A stretch of DNA of 56,376 nucleotides from Methanobacterium sp. UBA176 (GCA_002505765.1 DAVZ01000020.1:1-56376), one strand, 5' to 3'; positions 1-9,480 are shown, numbered from the stretch's first letter. The notes: generated from the letters alone by a model not told the origin. Made by a program: numbers and translations.

Positions 1-94
1 TTAACAGAAAGGTAAATTTTCCTAAACTCCATTATTTCATTAGATTTACATTTTAAAAAATTATTAAGTAGATTTATTAATACAAAAAACCCTC

Positions 95-310
95 TAAAAA
101 GCTGTCAAAATTATCATAATTTTGACACACGCAAAAACCAATGTTTTTTGCGGGTGCGAACTCCGTTTACAAACATGGGAAAATTTTAATTTTTCCGGTT
201 TGAGGCTTAGAAATTCCCGATTATAGATACGAAAAACTTCTTTTTCGTAAGCTAGCTCCGCAAACATCAAAAATCATAGATTTTTCGATATCTTCAACAT
301 TTTGCTTGCC
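95..310. repeat. Cluster of small hairpins in a gene-free region
   Basis: The first 320 bases hold no credible gene. Five hairpins follow one another. At 104-126 there is a perfect 10-bp stem (GTCAAAATTA) with loop TCA. At 130-152 there is an 8-bp stem (CGCAAAAA). At 178-196 a GGAAAA/TTTTCC stem is followed by GGTTTGAGGC. At 229-248 a perfect 8-bp stem (ACGAAAAA) has loop CTTC. At 266-289 AAAAATC-ATA-GATTTTT is extended by ATC/GAT with one bulged base. The last shares 19 identical bases with a hairpin inserted in the transposase pseudogene at 53578. The cluster lies downstream of the minus-strand gene ending at 321, so it could be transcribed as its 3' tail. Function is unknown; an accumulation of small mobile hairpins or a processing/termination region are both possible. 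Confidence 0.75.
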
Positions 311-320
311 TATTTATCGT

Positions 321-1295
321 TTATACAATCCTTGTGTTAAGTACATAGGCTAAAATAACCCCAATAGCTCCAAATAGAACTCCAAAAAGCCATACAATTA
401 AAACAACATTTTTTTCAGACATAGGCCTTCTTAAAACAAGTCTTATAAGAGAATTAAATCCACCTTCAGGTGCAATTAGTTTTCCATCCTCCCCTATTTG
501 GGTAGGTGCATGATTCTGCCTTTCCACAACTCCAGCACTATAAAATTTTAAAATACTGTCGATTATGTTGGGAATAAGCACAATGAAGGCTATTACCCTT
601 ACTCGGCCAATAAATGCCACAAGCACTATACATGCTCCAATTATCAAAGTCCCAACGTCGCCTGGAAATACTCGTGATGGGTGTCTGTTGTAAATTAGAA
701 AAGCAATTAGAGCTCCAAGCATTGCCATGGTTATAATAGCCACATCGCCTTTACCCATTATAATACAGGAAGCAGTTAAAGAGATCATGGCTATTGCTCC
801 AAGACCAGATTCAATTCCATTAAGTCCTGCAAGCATATTTGTCAAATTAGCGGCAATAGAAACTGCTACAGGCATTGAAAGCATGTAAATAATCCCTACA
901 TTAGGGGGGGCTATCCATATTACAGGCAAACCTGCAAGCCAGAGCAGGATCAATTTTTCCTTGGAAGAAAGCATTACCAGGTCGTCCACCATCCCAACAA
1001 TACCCACAAGAAGAATCACAATGAGTGTTACCAGTAACTGAAACTGTAAAGCTGGGTAAATGATTATTCCAATAAAAATTCCGATTATAAAGCCAAATAA
1101 AATTCCAATACCGCCCATTTCAGCAACTATGGGCTTTTTTTCCTTGTGAATATCCTTACCCACAATATCCGCATCATGCAGTTTATTTATCAGTTTGGGC
1201 ATGGTGAAATAAGTAGTTAAAAATGCTAATAATCCACAGATGCCTGAAATCAGTAGTAATGCTTGATATTCTCCAAGATACATGTTTATATCCAT
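321..1295 (-). CDS. Glycosyltransferase family 4, UDP-GlcNAc-1-phosphate transferase (MraY/WecA/Alg7-like)
   Basis: This 324-residue polytopic membrane protein transfers a sugar-1-phosphate from a UDP-sugar to a polyprenyl phosphate, the first lipid-linked step of N-glycan or pseudomurein precursor synthesis. About ten hydrophobic segments are visible. Family motifs are present: VDDLVML near residue 103, the NMLAGLNG(I)E loop near 152-161, and NRHPSRVFPGDVGT near 203-216, which matches the active-site PGD region. A loop with QNHAPTQIG near 265 resembles the substrate loop of the archaeal/eukaryal Alg7 type more than bacterial MraY. The ATG start is preceded by GGTGAT. It stands alone, so whether its product feeds glycoprotein (AglH-like) or pseudomurein synthesis cannot be decided here. 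Confidence 0.88.
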   Translation of the reverse strand: MDINMYLGEYQALLLISGICGLLAFLTTYFTMPKLINKLHDADIVGKDIHKEKKPIVAEMGGIGILFGFIIGIFIGIIIYPALQFQLLVTLIVILLVGIVGMVDDLVMLSSKEKLILLWLAGLPVIWIAPPNVGIIYMLSMPVAVSIAANLTNMLAGLNGIESGLGAIAMISLTASCIIMGKGDVAIITMAMLGALIAFLIYNRHPSRVFPGDVGTLIIGACIVLVAFIGRVRVIAFIVLIPNIIDSILKFYSAGVVERQNHAPTQIGEDGKLIAPEGGFNSLIRLVLRRPMSEKNVVLIVWLFGVLFGAIGVILAYVLNTRIV

Positions 1296-1344
1296 TCAAT
1301 CACCGTAAAAACAACGAAAATATTGATTATAATTATTAGGTTCT

Positions 1345-1803
1345 CTACCTTTTTAAAAGACAGTAAACAGTTCGAAGAGGAATTTTAAGCTTTTTAGATA
1401 TATCTTTTGCGGAAAGCCCATTTTTATATAATTTTTTTACTTTATCCTCTGTTTCCTTAGGATATTTTGGTTTCCTTCCCCTTTTCAACTTGGTGTCTTT
1501 AAGATAATAAATCGTCTTTAAAGGCATCTGAAGTTTTTCTGCTATTTCTTTAGGACTCTTACCTTCATTTAACATTTTTTGTATGATCCTTGCTTCTGTT
1601 TCACCGTATTTTTTAGGTCTGCCCCTTTTAAGTACTGGTTCCACCTCTATTCCAAGCTCTGAAAGGGCATCCAGGTATTTTTTTGAAGTCCTCAGATACA
1701 GGCTGCTTGGGCATTTAATTTTTTTTAGATCTGGATACTTTTCTAAAATTTCCATAATTACCTGTAAGGACAGTGGTTTATTTACATAAATTTCTTCATC
1801 CAA
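1345..1803 (-). CDS. DNA-binding protein with two basic-patch plus helix-turn-helix units
   Basis: The protein has 152 residues. Residues 1-57 contain a stretch (ILEKYPDLKKIKCPSSLYLR) that resembles the methanogen DUF1699 family by eye. Two similar units follow: a basic patch (RGRPKKYG near 61-68; RGRKPKYP near 108-115) resembling an AT-hook, each followed by a resolvase-type HTH (SPKEIAEKLQMPLKTIYYL and SAKDISKKLKIPLRTVYCLL). The start is TTG, chosen because ACCACC on the plus strand (GGTGGT on this strand) lies just upstream and no in-frame ATG is available. It is probably a sequence-specific DNA-binding regulator; its targets are unknown. The unit duplication is seen directly; the family name is inference. 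Confidence 0.78.
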   Translation of the reverse strand: MDEEIYVNKPLSLQVIMEILEKYPDLKKIKCPSSLYLRTSKKYLDALSELGIEVEPVLKRGRPKKYGETEARIIQKMLNEGKSPKEIAEKLQMPLKTIYYLKDTKLKRGRKPKYPKETEDKVKKLYKNGLSAKDISKKLKIPLRTVYCLLKR

Positions 1804-1888
1804 AATACCACCATGTTTCTATTTTCCCCATCATACAAGTTAAAACTTACTAATTATTTATTTTATAGCAGGCCATGGAATTATAAAA

Positions 1889-3460
1889 TCACTTTTTTAT
1901 CATTTCTAAAAACTTTCTGGCCTTTACAGATGATGGCTTACCAAAGGTTTCTATTTTTTCCTTTTCATTCTGGACTAATTTTGTAGGGAGTGAGAAAAGA
2001 TCAGTTACCCTATCAACAGGCAAATTACCAAAGTCATTTAAAATAACTGCCCCTACTGCTGGTGGATTTAGCTTAACATGTAGGCCCTTTATTTTATTTT
2101 CTATTTCAAACTTCTTGGCTATTACATCCTTCAAATTGTAGATGTATTCAATTTTTTCATCTGTAAATTCCTTTAAAAATAAAGTGGTTTGCTCGTCAAA
2201 ATCTTTAAATGCCTTTAATTGATTTGAATCAAGGTTAGGTCGTAGATTTGGAAAGGGTCCTGAATATTTTTTTCTTCTATCATAGGAGGTGGTTAGATAA
2301 TATTTTGCAATGTCCCAGAGGATCAGTATCCTGGGCATTTCAATGAAGAGTTTTTTCTGGATTTCATTTCTTAATTTAATATTGTCTTCAAGCTCTTTAT
2401 CTATATTACCGCCACTGTCAATCAGATTATTTTCCCTTAACAATTCATTGAGTTCTTCTTTTTCTATTTCTTCCTTATCTTCCACATCGTCTGTAATTGA
2501 ATCTGCGGATTCTTTTGCAGTTTTTAATGCATCATCGTAGATTTTAAGCTTTTCTTTATTTTTTAAGACCCTGCCTAAAACATCATCAATAATTCTTTCT
2601 GCAATTTCTGCAGCAGATTTCACGTAAGCAATCGAAAGGGCAGTTTGAACGTGCCTGTCATTAATTATGGCCGGTTTTTTGCGGTGAAACTGAAGAAATT
2701 CAATACGAGCATCTGAACCGTATTCCTTTCTTACTTCCCTTTCATAGTTCAGATCATCTTCTGCATCCAATGTAACCCTTTTTCTGATCCATCTACCATC
2801 TTCAAAAACCTTTACAACAAGGGATAATGTTTTCACAATCCCTCTCTTTTCATGTTTAAGAATTCTGACAATGTTTCTGAATGCTTCCCTTCCCAAAGGG
2901 TGTAAATCAGACATTCTAAGCATGTATTCACCTGATAATGGCAAATATCTAATTATATTTAGTCTGTAAACTCCCTGCTCATTTTTTTGTAATATCAGGT
3001 CTCTGGCCCCACAACTGCATTTTCTACTTTCAACAAACTCTATTTCGTGCCTTTTAAAGATTTTTTTACATACATTACATTTAATGGTTGCAAACTCTTC
3101 AAGATGCCCAATTGCGATTTTATGAGAGGATATAGATGATTTAACCCTATCAAGAATGTTTTTTTTAGCTGCAGCTTTCATTCTAAAAAACTGGGTCTGT
3201 CTGGAGACATCATGAATCTCATCAGCTTTTAATTCAGTGCTGATTGAACGTGAAGGCCTGATAAGAGAACTGTAAGGGGCTTTATAACCTTTTATTTCCA
3301 TAGTGTCCCTTAACTCGTATAATTCATTTAAATTATCCTTTAGATAATGATAGATTACAATAAAGCTTTCAAAATCTTTAATATTTTCCACTTCAATTCT
3401 CTGTCTCTTTATTGCTTCAAGAAATCTTTCAGCCCGAGCAATTAAAACTGATTCATTCAT
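1889..3460 (-). CDS. Conserved methanogen protein, DUF530-like, with zinc ribbon
   Basis: A 523-residue cytoplasmic protein that I recall as the DUF530 family of methanogenic archaea; no biochemical function is known to me. The N-terminal third is helical. A zinc-ribbon-like CNVC...CSCG motif lies near residues 128-151, followed by a mixed region with many charged residues and an acidic helical stretch (DDVEDKEEIEKEELNELL) near 320-340. It starts 20 bases downstream of metG on the same strand, so the two are probably co-transcribed. The zinc ribbon and linkage with an aminoacyl-tRNA synthetase hint at nucleic-acid binding, but that is inference. Confidence 0.75.
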   Translation of the reverse strand: MNESVLIARAERFLEAIKRQRIEVENIKDFESFIVIYHYLKDNLNELYELRDTMEIKGYKAPYSSLIRPSRSISTELKADEIHDVSRQTQFFRMKAAAKKNILDRVKSSISSHKIAIGHLEEFATIKCNVCKKIFKRHEIEFVESRKCSCGARDLILQKNEQGVYRLNIIRYLPLSGEYMLRMSDLHPLGREAFRNIVRILKHEKRGIVKTLSLVVKVFEDGRWIRKRVTLDAEDDLNYEREVRKEYGSDARIEFLQFHRKKPAIINDRHVQTALSIAYVKSAAEIAERIIDDVLGRVLKNKEKLKIYDDALKTAKESADSITDDVEDKEEIEKEELNELLRENNLIDSGGNIDKELEDNIKLRNEIQKKLFIEMPRILILWDIAKYYLTTSYDRRKKYSGPFPNLRPNLDSNQLKAFKDFDEQTTLFLKEFTDEKIEYIYNLKDVIAKKFEIENKIKGLHVKLNPPAVGAVILNDFGNLPVDRVTDLFSLPTKLVQNEKEKIETFGKPSSVKARKFLEMIKK

Positions 3461-3480
3461 CTTTTCAAGCCAATTAATAT

Positions 3481-5466
3481 TTATTTAATCTTCTCCCCAA
3501 TTTCAGCATTATGGGCAGATAAAACGCTTAAATTGTCAGATGTTGCCAGAATCATCCCTTCAGATTTTATTCCAAAGAGTTTAGCCGGTTTTAAATTTAC
3601 AAGTACAACGACTTTTTGCCCTTTTATTCTTTCTGGAGAATATTTTTTAGCGAGTCCTGCAACGATCTGTAGTTTCTTCTCTTTAACGTTAACTCTTAAT
3701 TTTAACAGGTTATCTGAGCCTTCAACGCGTTCTGCATCTATTACTTCTCCAATTCTTAGATCGATCTTTGCAAAATCTTCTATACTTATAATGTTCTTCA
3801 TTTCATCATCATCCTTTAAATTATTATAGAGTTCTTCTTTTTCTTTTTTAATTATCAAATCATCTATTTTAGAAAATAATGGTTTAGCCTTATTAATTTT
3901 ATGGCCTGCAGGAAGAAAATCAGCGGCATTTTCCCATTTTAACCCTTCAAAGTTCTGAATATCCATAATTTCCATTATCTCTGGAGCTTTAACAGGAATA
4001 TACGGAGTCAAAATAACTGAAAGCGTCTTAGCAAGCTGATTACATAGGTACAAGCAGTTTGCAGCATCTTCTGGCTTTTCATTTACAGTTTTCCACGGTT
4101 CTTTATCGTTGAAATATTTATTTGCAAATTTTGCAAGTCTTATTATTTCAATTAGACCTTCCCTGAACTTAAAATCCTCAATATATCCAGAAACTAAGTC
4201 TGGAATCTCTATTATTCTTTCTTTAAACTCTCTATCGAATTCATCTAATGCAGAGGGTTCAGGAATTTCTCCGTTGTAGAATCTTCCTGTAAATGAAAAG
4301 GTTCGGTGCAAAAAATTTCCAAGAACGTCTGCAAGCTCATCATTAACCCTGCGCTGGAAATCATCCCATGAAAAATCAGTATCACGGGTTAGAGGTGCAT
4401 TTACAACAAGATAATACCTTAAAATGTCAGAATCAAATTTTTCAAGGAATTCAGAAGCCCATATAACCCAATTTTTACTTGTTGACATCTTTTTACCTTC
4501 AAGAGATAAATATTCCCCAGCTACAATGTTTGCTGGAAGTTTACAGCCGTATCCCATAAGCAAAGCCGGCCAGAATATCGTATGATGGTATATAATATCT
4601 TTACCTATAAAATGAATGGCTTTATCATTCCAGTAGTCTTCCCATGGTTTATTTTCCTTTTTACTCCACTGTGCTGCAGAAGAAATATATCCAAGGAATG
4701 CTTCTCCCCATACATAGATTATTTTACCCACAGCATCTTCAAGTGGAACAGGAATTCCCCATTCCATGTCCCTTGTAAGTATCCAATCTTTTAAGCCTTC
4801 TTTTATCCATTGTAGCGCATAATTTTTGACGTTTAGAGGTAAATCATGATTATTTTCAATCCATTCTTTTAATTCACTTCCAAAATGACTTAATTTAAAG
4901 AAATATTGTTTTGATTCTTTTATTTCAGGTGTGGAACTGCATATTAGACACGCTGGCTCTTCAAGCTGAATAGGGTCCAGATGCCTTCCGCAGCTTTCAC
5001 AATGGTCTCCCCTCGCACCTTCACCTTTACAATGAGGGCATATCCCTTCAACATATCTGTCAGGGAGGAATCTTTTACATTCATCACAATAAGGTTGTTT
5101 AATGACTTTTTCATAAATAAAACCCTTCTCAAATAGCGTTAAAAAGAAATTCTGTGAAATTTCGTAATGTATAGGGTCAGTTGTCCTTGAAAAGTAATCA
5201 AAGGAGATGTCACAGGAATCAAGATCATTTTTAATCATCTTATGGAATTTATCGGCTATCTCCTTGGGAGATTTTCCAATTTCTTCAGCTCTTACTGCAA
5301 TTGGAGTTCCATGCTCATCTGTAGCGCAAACAAAAAGCACATCTCTCATCTTCATTCGATTATAACGTGCATAAATGTCTGCAGGTATATATGTTGATCT
5401 TAAATGCCCTAAATGACAGGGACCGTTTGCATAGGGCAGTGCACAGGTAATAAATACTTTACTCAA
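3481..5466 (-). CDS. metG: Methionyl-tRNA synthetase
   Basis: This 661-residue class I synthetase charges tRNA(Met). The HLGH signature is at residues 18-21 and KMSTS near 330. Four CxxC-type knuckles (CDEC, CPHC, CESC, CLIC) between about 125 and 175 form the zinc-binding connective peptide. The anticodon-binding helical domain follows, and a C-terminal EMAP-II/OB-fold tRNA-binding domain (FAKIDLRIGEVIDAERV) occupies roughly the last 95 residues. Start codon is TTG behind AGGAGG. The DUF530-like gene is just downstream on the same strand. The upstream region up to 5813 is a divergent promoter region shared with the primase genes. Confidence 0.97.
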   Translation of the reverse strand: MSKVFITCALPYANGPCHLGHLRSTYIPADIYARYNRMKMRDVLFVCATDEHGTPIAVRAEEIGKSPKEIADKFHKMIKNDLDSCDISFDYFSRTTDPIHYEISQNFFLTLFEKGFIYEKVIKQPYCDECKRFLPDRYVEGICPHCKGEGARGDHCESCGRHLDPIQLEEPACLICSSTPEIKESKQYFFKLSHFGSELKEWIENNHDLPLNVKNYALQWIKEGLKDWILTRDMEWGIPVPLEDAVGKIIYVWGEAFLGYISSAAQWSKKENKPWEDYWNDKAIHFIGKDIIYHHTIFWPALLMGYGCKLPANIVAGEYLSLEGKKMSTSKNWVIWASEFLEKFDSDILRYYLVVNAPLTRDTDFSWDDFQRRVNDELADVLGNFLHRTFSFTGRFYNGEIPEPSALDEFDREFKERIIEIPDLVSGYIEDFKFREGLIEIIRLAKFANKYFNDKEPWKTVNEKPEDAANCLYLCNQLAKTLSVILTPYIPVKAPEIMEIMDIQNFEGLKWENAADFLPAGHKINKAKPLFSKIDDLIIKKEKEELYNNLKDDDEMKNIISIEDFAKIDLRIGEVIDAERVEGSDNLLKLRVNVKEKKLQIVAGLAKKYSPERIKGQKVVVLVNLKPAKLFGIKSEGMILATSDNLSVLSAHNAEIGEKIK

Positions 5467-5813
5467 ATTAGATTCCTCCTCATTAAAAGATGAATTATAA
5501 GGTGTAAAACCCTAGATTCATTTATTTAAATAATAATAAGATCGGAAAATCCTTTAAAGGTTTAAAAGATATTAAATCATCTAATAAAAATTCAGACTTA
5601 GAATAATTATATTATATTTTTATTATTTATATATTGTTTAAAACAGATTTTTACATTATAATATCTAATCTCCACAATTCTAAATAATTATTAATATGGA
5701 GTATCATTTTCAGATGTCATAAAATGCTGACATTCACCTTTTGAAATCTATATTTACATGCACCAATTTTATTTAACTATTTATAATAAGGAGACTCATA
5801 AAGCATAAACCAT
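5467..5813. promoter_or_regulatory. Divergent promoter region metG / priL
   Basis: This 347-base AT-rich intergenic region separates metG (minus) from priL (plus). A TATA-like TATTTATAAT at 5778-5787 lies 27-36 bases before the priL ATG, which would put transcription start close to the start codon. An inverted repeat TGTCA-8 nt-TGACA lies at 5715-5732 and could be a regulator site. No gene was found inside it. Confidence 0.45.
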
Positions 5814-7124
5814 ATGATACCAATATCCTTTATAAATCCTTTATCTGATGAAGGAAAGCAGATCGTCATTGAAGATGGAGGGGATTTAGAGAGGATTTAT
5901 GATGAGAATACTGAACTAATAGACACAATTTATTCAATTAAAGCCCAGGAAATATCAGATGATTCTCTAATTCCTAAAAATTATTCCGATCTTGTTATTA
6001 AAAGAGTAGAATGGTTTGTTAAAAGAAAAGGTGATCCAGAATATAAACATAAAAAATATGCATATCTCTTTAACAGGAAAATTACAAAATTCGACACAAT
6101 TGCATTTTATATTTTATGCCAGGCTATTGGAATTAAATTTGGCCCTAATTCAAGGGAAAGCAGAGCAATCGTTGAATTGCAGGGGTATTTAACTGAAAAC
6201 AGGCTTGAAGAATTACTAACCAGCGAAAGAAGAGAAATCACTCAGCAGATATTGAATAATTTAATTGTTCAAGATAGAATCAGGTGGACCCATCTGGCTG
6301 ATCTTATAAGTTCAAAGAAAATTAACATGCAGGATTTAGTTTTAAAAGATGGTGACGTAATATTAGACTTTGAAGATTTCATAGAATTCTTCGGAGATGT
6401 AATTAAGAAAAGACAGCCAGAAAAAATGTACAATCTATTTATTGGAAACAGAATTAAAGAACTCATTATTATTAAAATGATTATGCAGAAAACTGAAGAC
6501 TACATAAAAAGTGTTCATCAAAGGGCCAATATAATTGAACCCAATCCTAAATTACTAAAAATTGCAGATGAAGTTTCTGAAGTTTTATCCAAAGAAATAC
6601 GCCATTATAGTAGCTTTTCAGGGAGGGAGGCTGTTAAGGCTTCACCATTAAATTATGATCAATTTCCTCCCTGTATCAAAAAAGCATTAGAGGGCATTAA
6701 ATCTGGTGGGAGGAATGAAGTCATCGTTCTGTTTTTAACACCATTTCTATCATATTCAAGATTAAATCCTTCTGTCTTCAGGAGCAATACCACTTTAAAA
6801 GTGTCTGATGCAGACCCTGATTTAAATATAACCAGAAATGAGATTTTACCAATGATCTACGAATCTGCAAATAGATGCAATCCTCCCCTTTTTGATGATC
6901 AGCCCCAGGAAAAGATTAACATCAATGCAAAGCTCGGATTTGGAATGCATGACGATTTAAGCCTCCAGCATGAAGGAGAAACGCACTGGTACACTCCAAT
7001 GAGCTGTGATAAGGTTAAAATGAATATGCCTTCCCTATGTAAGCCAGATGATATATGTAAAAGGCTAAAAGAGATAAATCCCCTCTTTTATTACATAGAT
7101 CAGATGAAAAATAAAGGTCAATAA
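5814..7124 (+). CDS. priL: DNA primase large subunit, iron-sulfur type
   Basis: A 436-residue regulatory subunit of the archaeal-eukaryal primase, which makes RNA primers for replication together with PriS. The N-terminal two thirds is helical. The C-terminal domain has the conserved cysteines expected to hold a 4Fe-4S cluster: FPPC near residue 284, NRC near 352, MSCDK near 395 and the MPSLC/DDIC segment near 403-412. priS begins immediately after its stop codon, so the two subunits are made from one transcript. No strong ribosome binding site precedes the ATG; a TATA box about 30 bases upstream suggests a short or absent leader. Confidence 0.93.
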   Translation: MIPISFINPLSDEGKQIVIEDGGDLERIYDENTELIDTIYSIKAQEISDDSLIPKNYSDLVIKRVEWFVKRKGDPEYKHKKYAYLFNRKITKFDTIAFYILCQAIGIKFGPNSRESRAIVELQGYLTENRLEELLTSERREITQQILNNLIVQDRIRWTHLADLISSKKINMQDLVLKDGDVILDFEDFIEFFGDVIKKRQPEKMYNLFIGNRIKELIIIKMIMQKTEDYIKSVHQRANIIEPNPKLLKIADEVSEVLSKEIRHYSSFSGREAVKASPLNYDQFPPCIKKALEGIKSGGRNEVIVLFLTPFLSYSRLNPSVFRSNTTLKVSDADPDLNITRNEILPMIYESANRCNPPLFDDQPQEKININAKLGFGMHDDLSLQHEGETHWYTPMSCDKVKMNMPSLCKPDDICKRLKEINPLFYYIDQMKNKGQ

Positions 7125-8090
7125 ATGTTAGAGCCAGCAACCCTTGAGGAGCGGAGAATATACTACAGAGAAGAATGGGACATCACACAGGTCCCTGATT
7201 TTATAATCCAATCTGTGGAAAATAGAGAGTTTGGATTCGATCATTTCGGAAAGGGGCCAAACGACAGATACAAGGTGTTCAATACTCCTGAATATTTAAA
7301 AAGATTTTTAAAAGCTAAGACCCCATATGCTGCATATTGTTCGGTTGCATTTTATGAAAAACCTCGTAAAAGGGACGGATGGATAAAATCAGAACTTGTA
7401 TTTGACGTTGATGCAAAGGACATTCCAGTAAGAACATGCGGCTGCGATGATGTATGTGAGATATGCCTTGGGGAAGCTAAAGAAATTGTAAAAGGTCTTA
7501 TTGATACGTTAAAAGGAGATTTAGGTCTAAAAAACATACATTTAGTTTATTCGGGTAGAGGATATCATTTAAGGTTTCTTGATGAAAATGTAATGGAAAT
7601 GAACAGTGACGTACGCTCTCAAATACTAAAATACGTTGTAGGGGCAGATTTACCTAGAGATAAATACGATGATGACTATGAAATCTACAATCTGGAGCAC
7701 TTTTCCATTCCCTTTGGTTATCCAAGGGTTTTTACACAGAGAGTCAAATATACAATAGAACATTTAACCCCTGATTCAAAGCTGGATGATGTTAACCAGA
7801 AACTTCTAAAAGATGTTTTAACCAACAGAAACCTTTTAGAAAGAAATCAATGGGGCTTATTTAAAACAAATATTGGACCAATACGATACAAAAAAGTAAT
7901 TAAGGCTATTACCTCTTTAAATATGGGTTTAGTTGATGCAAAAGTTACAATCGACCTTAAAAGAATCCTGAGGCTTCCCTCATCACTGCATTCAAAGGTG
8001 AGTATGAGATGTACAGAAGTAAAAAATATAGAAACCTTTGATCCATTTAGGGATGCAGTGCCTGATTTTGTATGGGAAAGAAAAGGATAA
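7125..8090 (+). CDS. priS: DNA primase small (catalytic) subunit
   Basis: A 321-residue catalytic subunit of the archaeal-eukaryal primase. The catalytic aspartates are visible in FDVDAKD (D94 and D96), with a zinc-binding CGCDDVCEIC next to it at about 104-113. YSGRGYHLRF near 182-191 is the conserved SGxxG(Y/F)H nucleotide-binding motif. The ATG directly follows the priL TAA, and AAAGGTCA just upstream can act as ribosome binding site. The gene converges with cca, with only four bases between the stop codons. Confidence 0.95.
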   Translation: MLEPATLEERRIYYREEWDITQVPDFIIQSVENREFGFDHFGKGPNDRYKVFNTPEYLKRFLKAKTPYAAYCSVAFYEKPRKRDGWIKSELVFDVDAKDIPVRTCGCDDVCEICLGEAKEIVKGLIDTLKGDLGLKNIHLVYSGRGYHLRFLDENVMEMNSDVRSQILKYVVGADLPRDKYDDDYEIYNLEHFSIPFGYPRVFTQRVKYTIEHLTPDSKLDDVNQKLLKDVLTNRNLLERNQWGLFKTNIGPIRYKKVIKAITSLNMGLVDAKVTIDLKRILRLPSSLHSKVSMRCTEVKNIETFDPFRDAVPDFVWERKG

Positions 8091-8094
8091 AAAG

Positions 8095-9480
8095 TTAACG
8101 GCTTAAATATACGTTTTTATGCAGATATTCATAGAAAAATCGTTTTATATCCTCACTGCATTTATCTGATTCTAAAAACTCAAATATATCCACTATATAA
8201 TGCTCCTTTAAGATTTCATTTTTAATGTTTTTTCCAAATCTCAGCAGTCCTATTTTATTTTGGGATAAAATATCCTCAATAAACAATTCAGCATCCTTAT
8301 ATTCTCTTATAATTTCTGCAACCCATCTATCCCCTTCAATGTAAGCTTTAACCCCGTATTTAGATAAAAACCTGTTTTGATGCTCTTTTGACCATATGTA
8401 TGGTCCATAATGTTTTTTTACTTCTGGAAGTTTCCATACATCCAGCTCTAAAAGGATAATTACTTTTTCACTTTCATCTGTCCATGAACCAGTGTTAAAT
8501 ACACTGAAATCCTCTCTTTTTAGAACTTCTCCTAAAGAATTTTCAGTTTTCTTAATCTGGGGATAGAGAGAATCTGCAGGAATTTCAGGTGGTTTAAAAC
8601 TAATTAAAAATGTTTTTGTATCTCTTCTTTTAAATTCTTCTTTAATTATATTTAAATTAATTTTTAATTGTTTCTCAAAAAAATAGTCCTCTTTAGGATT
8701 ATCTAAAAAATTTCTTGATGCTATAATAAATTCTGATATCTTCTGGAGAGTTAATGCTGCTGCAACATTCCTTTTTTTATCTGTTGGATCTATAACCACC
8801 ATTGGCCATGTGAAATCACTTCCAGTGCCATAATCCCTGGGATCGATTATTTGATTGGGCTTCCATTCATCTGCTGCAGCTTTTAAAACTTCTAAAAAGG
8901 AACCATAATAAATGATCAACAGCTCGCATAGATATCCAGAAAATCCGCCCACCTTAAACTCTGCACTGTAAGTATGGACAGATTCCATGAACCTTTTAAG
9001 TAAAAGCACTTCATTCTTCTGTTCTTGCCTCAAATTCTTTTTAATGTATTCTGTGTGCAATATAGTACGATCTACAGCAGACTTAAGCTCATCAGCGCTT
9101 TTAATGGGGTAACATGGGACGAAATCGATTTCAAACCCATCTATTAGGCCAGTTACATAAGGATGGGAAGCGTATCTTAATTCATATTTGCCCTCCATAC
9201 TTTTTGCACTTTCAAAGCCCAAAAATAGTCCATATTCTTTAAGATGGGCTTCATCAATGTCTAATGGGAATTTAATAAATATATCAATGTCTCCTTTTCC
9301 ATGGAGCCACGTACCTTTAGCAACTGAACCTACAAGAACAGCTTCAGCATTAATATCATTTTTCCTTGCTATATCGTTTACTGTATTGATTAATTTATCT
9401 GATAGTGATTTTACTTTTTTTTCTTCCTCTTCTGTAGGTTTTATAACCTCCACTATCTTATTAAAATCTATATTATGCAA
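8095..9480 (-). CDS. cca: tRNA CCA-adding enzyme, archaeal class I
   Basis: This nucleotidyltransferase adds or repairs the 3' CCA of tRNAs. The signature GS-x8-G-x-DIDIF is present near residues 50-70 (VGSVAKGTWLHGKGDIDIF), followed by the tRNA nucleotidyltransferase middle domain and an archaeal C-terminal region. The longest open frame starts at 9504, but GGTGAT at 9485-9490 lies just ahead of TTG at 9480, giving 461 residues, normal for the family. thpR lies directly upstream on the same strand, so two RNA-end-processing enzymes are paired. Confidence 0.94.
   Translation of the reverse strand: MHNIDFNKIVEVIKPTEEEEKKVKSLSDKLINTVNDIARKNDINAEAVLVGSVAKGTWLHGKGDIDIFIKFPLDIDEAHLKEYGLFLGFESAKSMEGKYELRYASHPYVTGLIDGFEIDFVPCYPIKSADELKSAVDRTILHTEYIKKNLRQEQKNEVLLLKRFMESVHTYSAEFKVGGFSGYLCELLIIYYGSFLEVLKAAADEWKPNQIIDPRDYGTGSDFTWPMVVIDPTDKKRNVAAALTLQKISEFIIASRNFLDNPKEDYFFEKQLKINLNIIKEEFKRRDTKTFLISFKPPEIPADSLYPQIKKTENSLGEVLKREDFSVFNTGSWTDESEKVIILLELDVWKLPEVKKHYGPYIWSKEHQNRFLSKYGVKAYIEGDRWVAEIIREYKDAELFIEDILSQNKIGLLRFGKNIKNEILKEHYIVDIFEFLESDKCSEDIKRFFYEYLHKNVYLSR

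Noticed and set aside
2310..2540. Plus-strand open frame opposite the DUF530-like gene
   Set aside because: Shadow of a real minus-strand gene; Ser/Leu-rich low-complexity product and no ribosome binding site. The same applies to the many other frames opposite or inside metG, atwA, serB, hisD, egsA and others.
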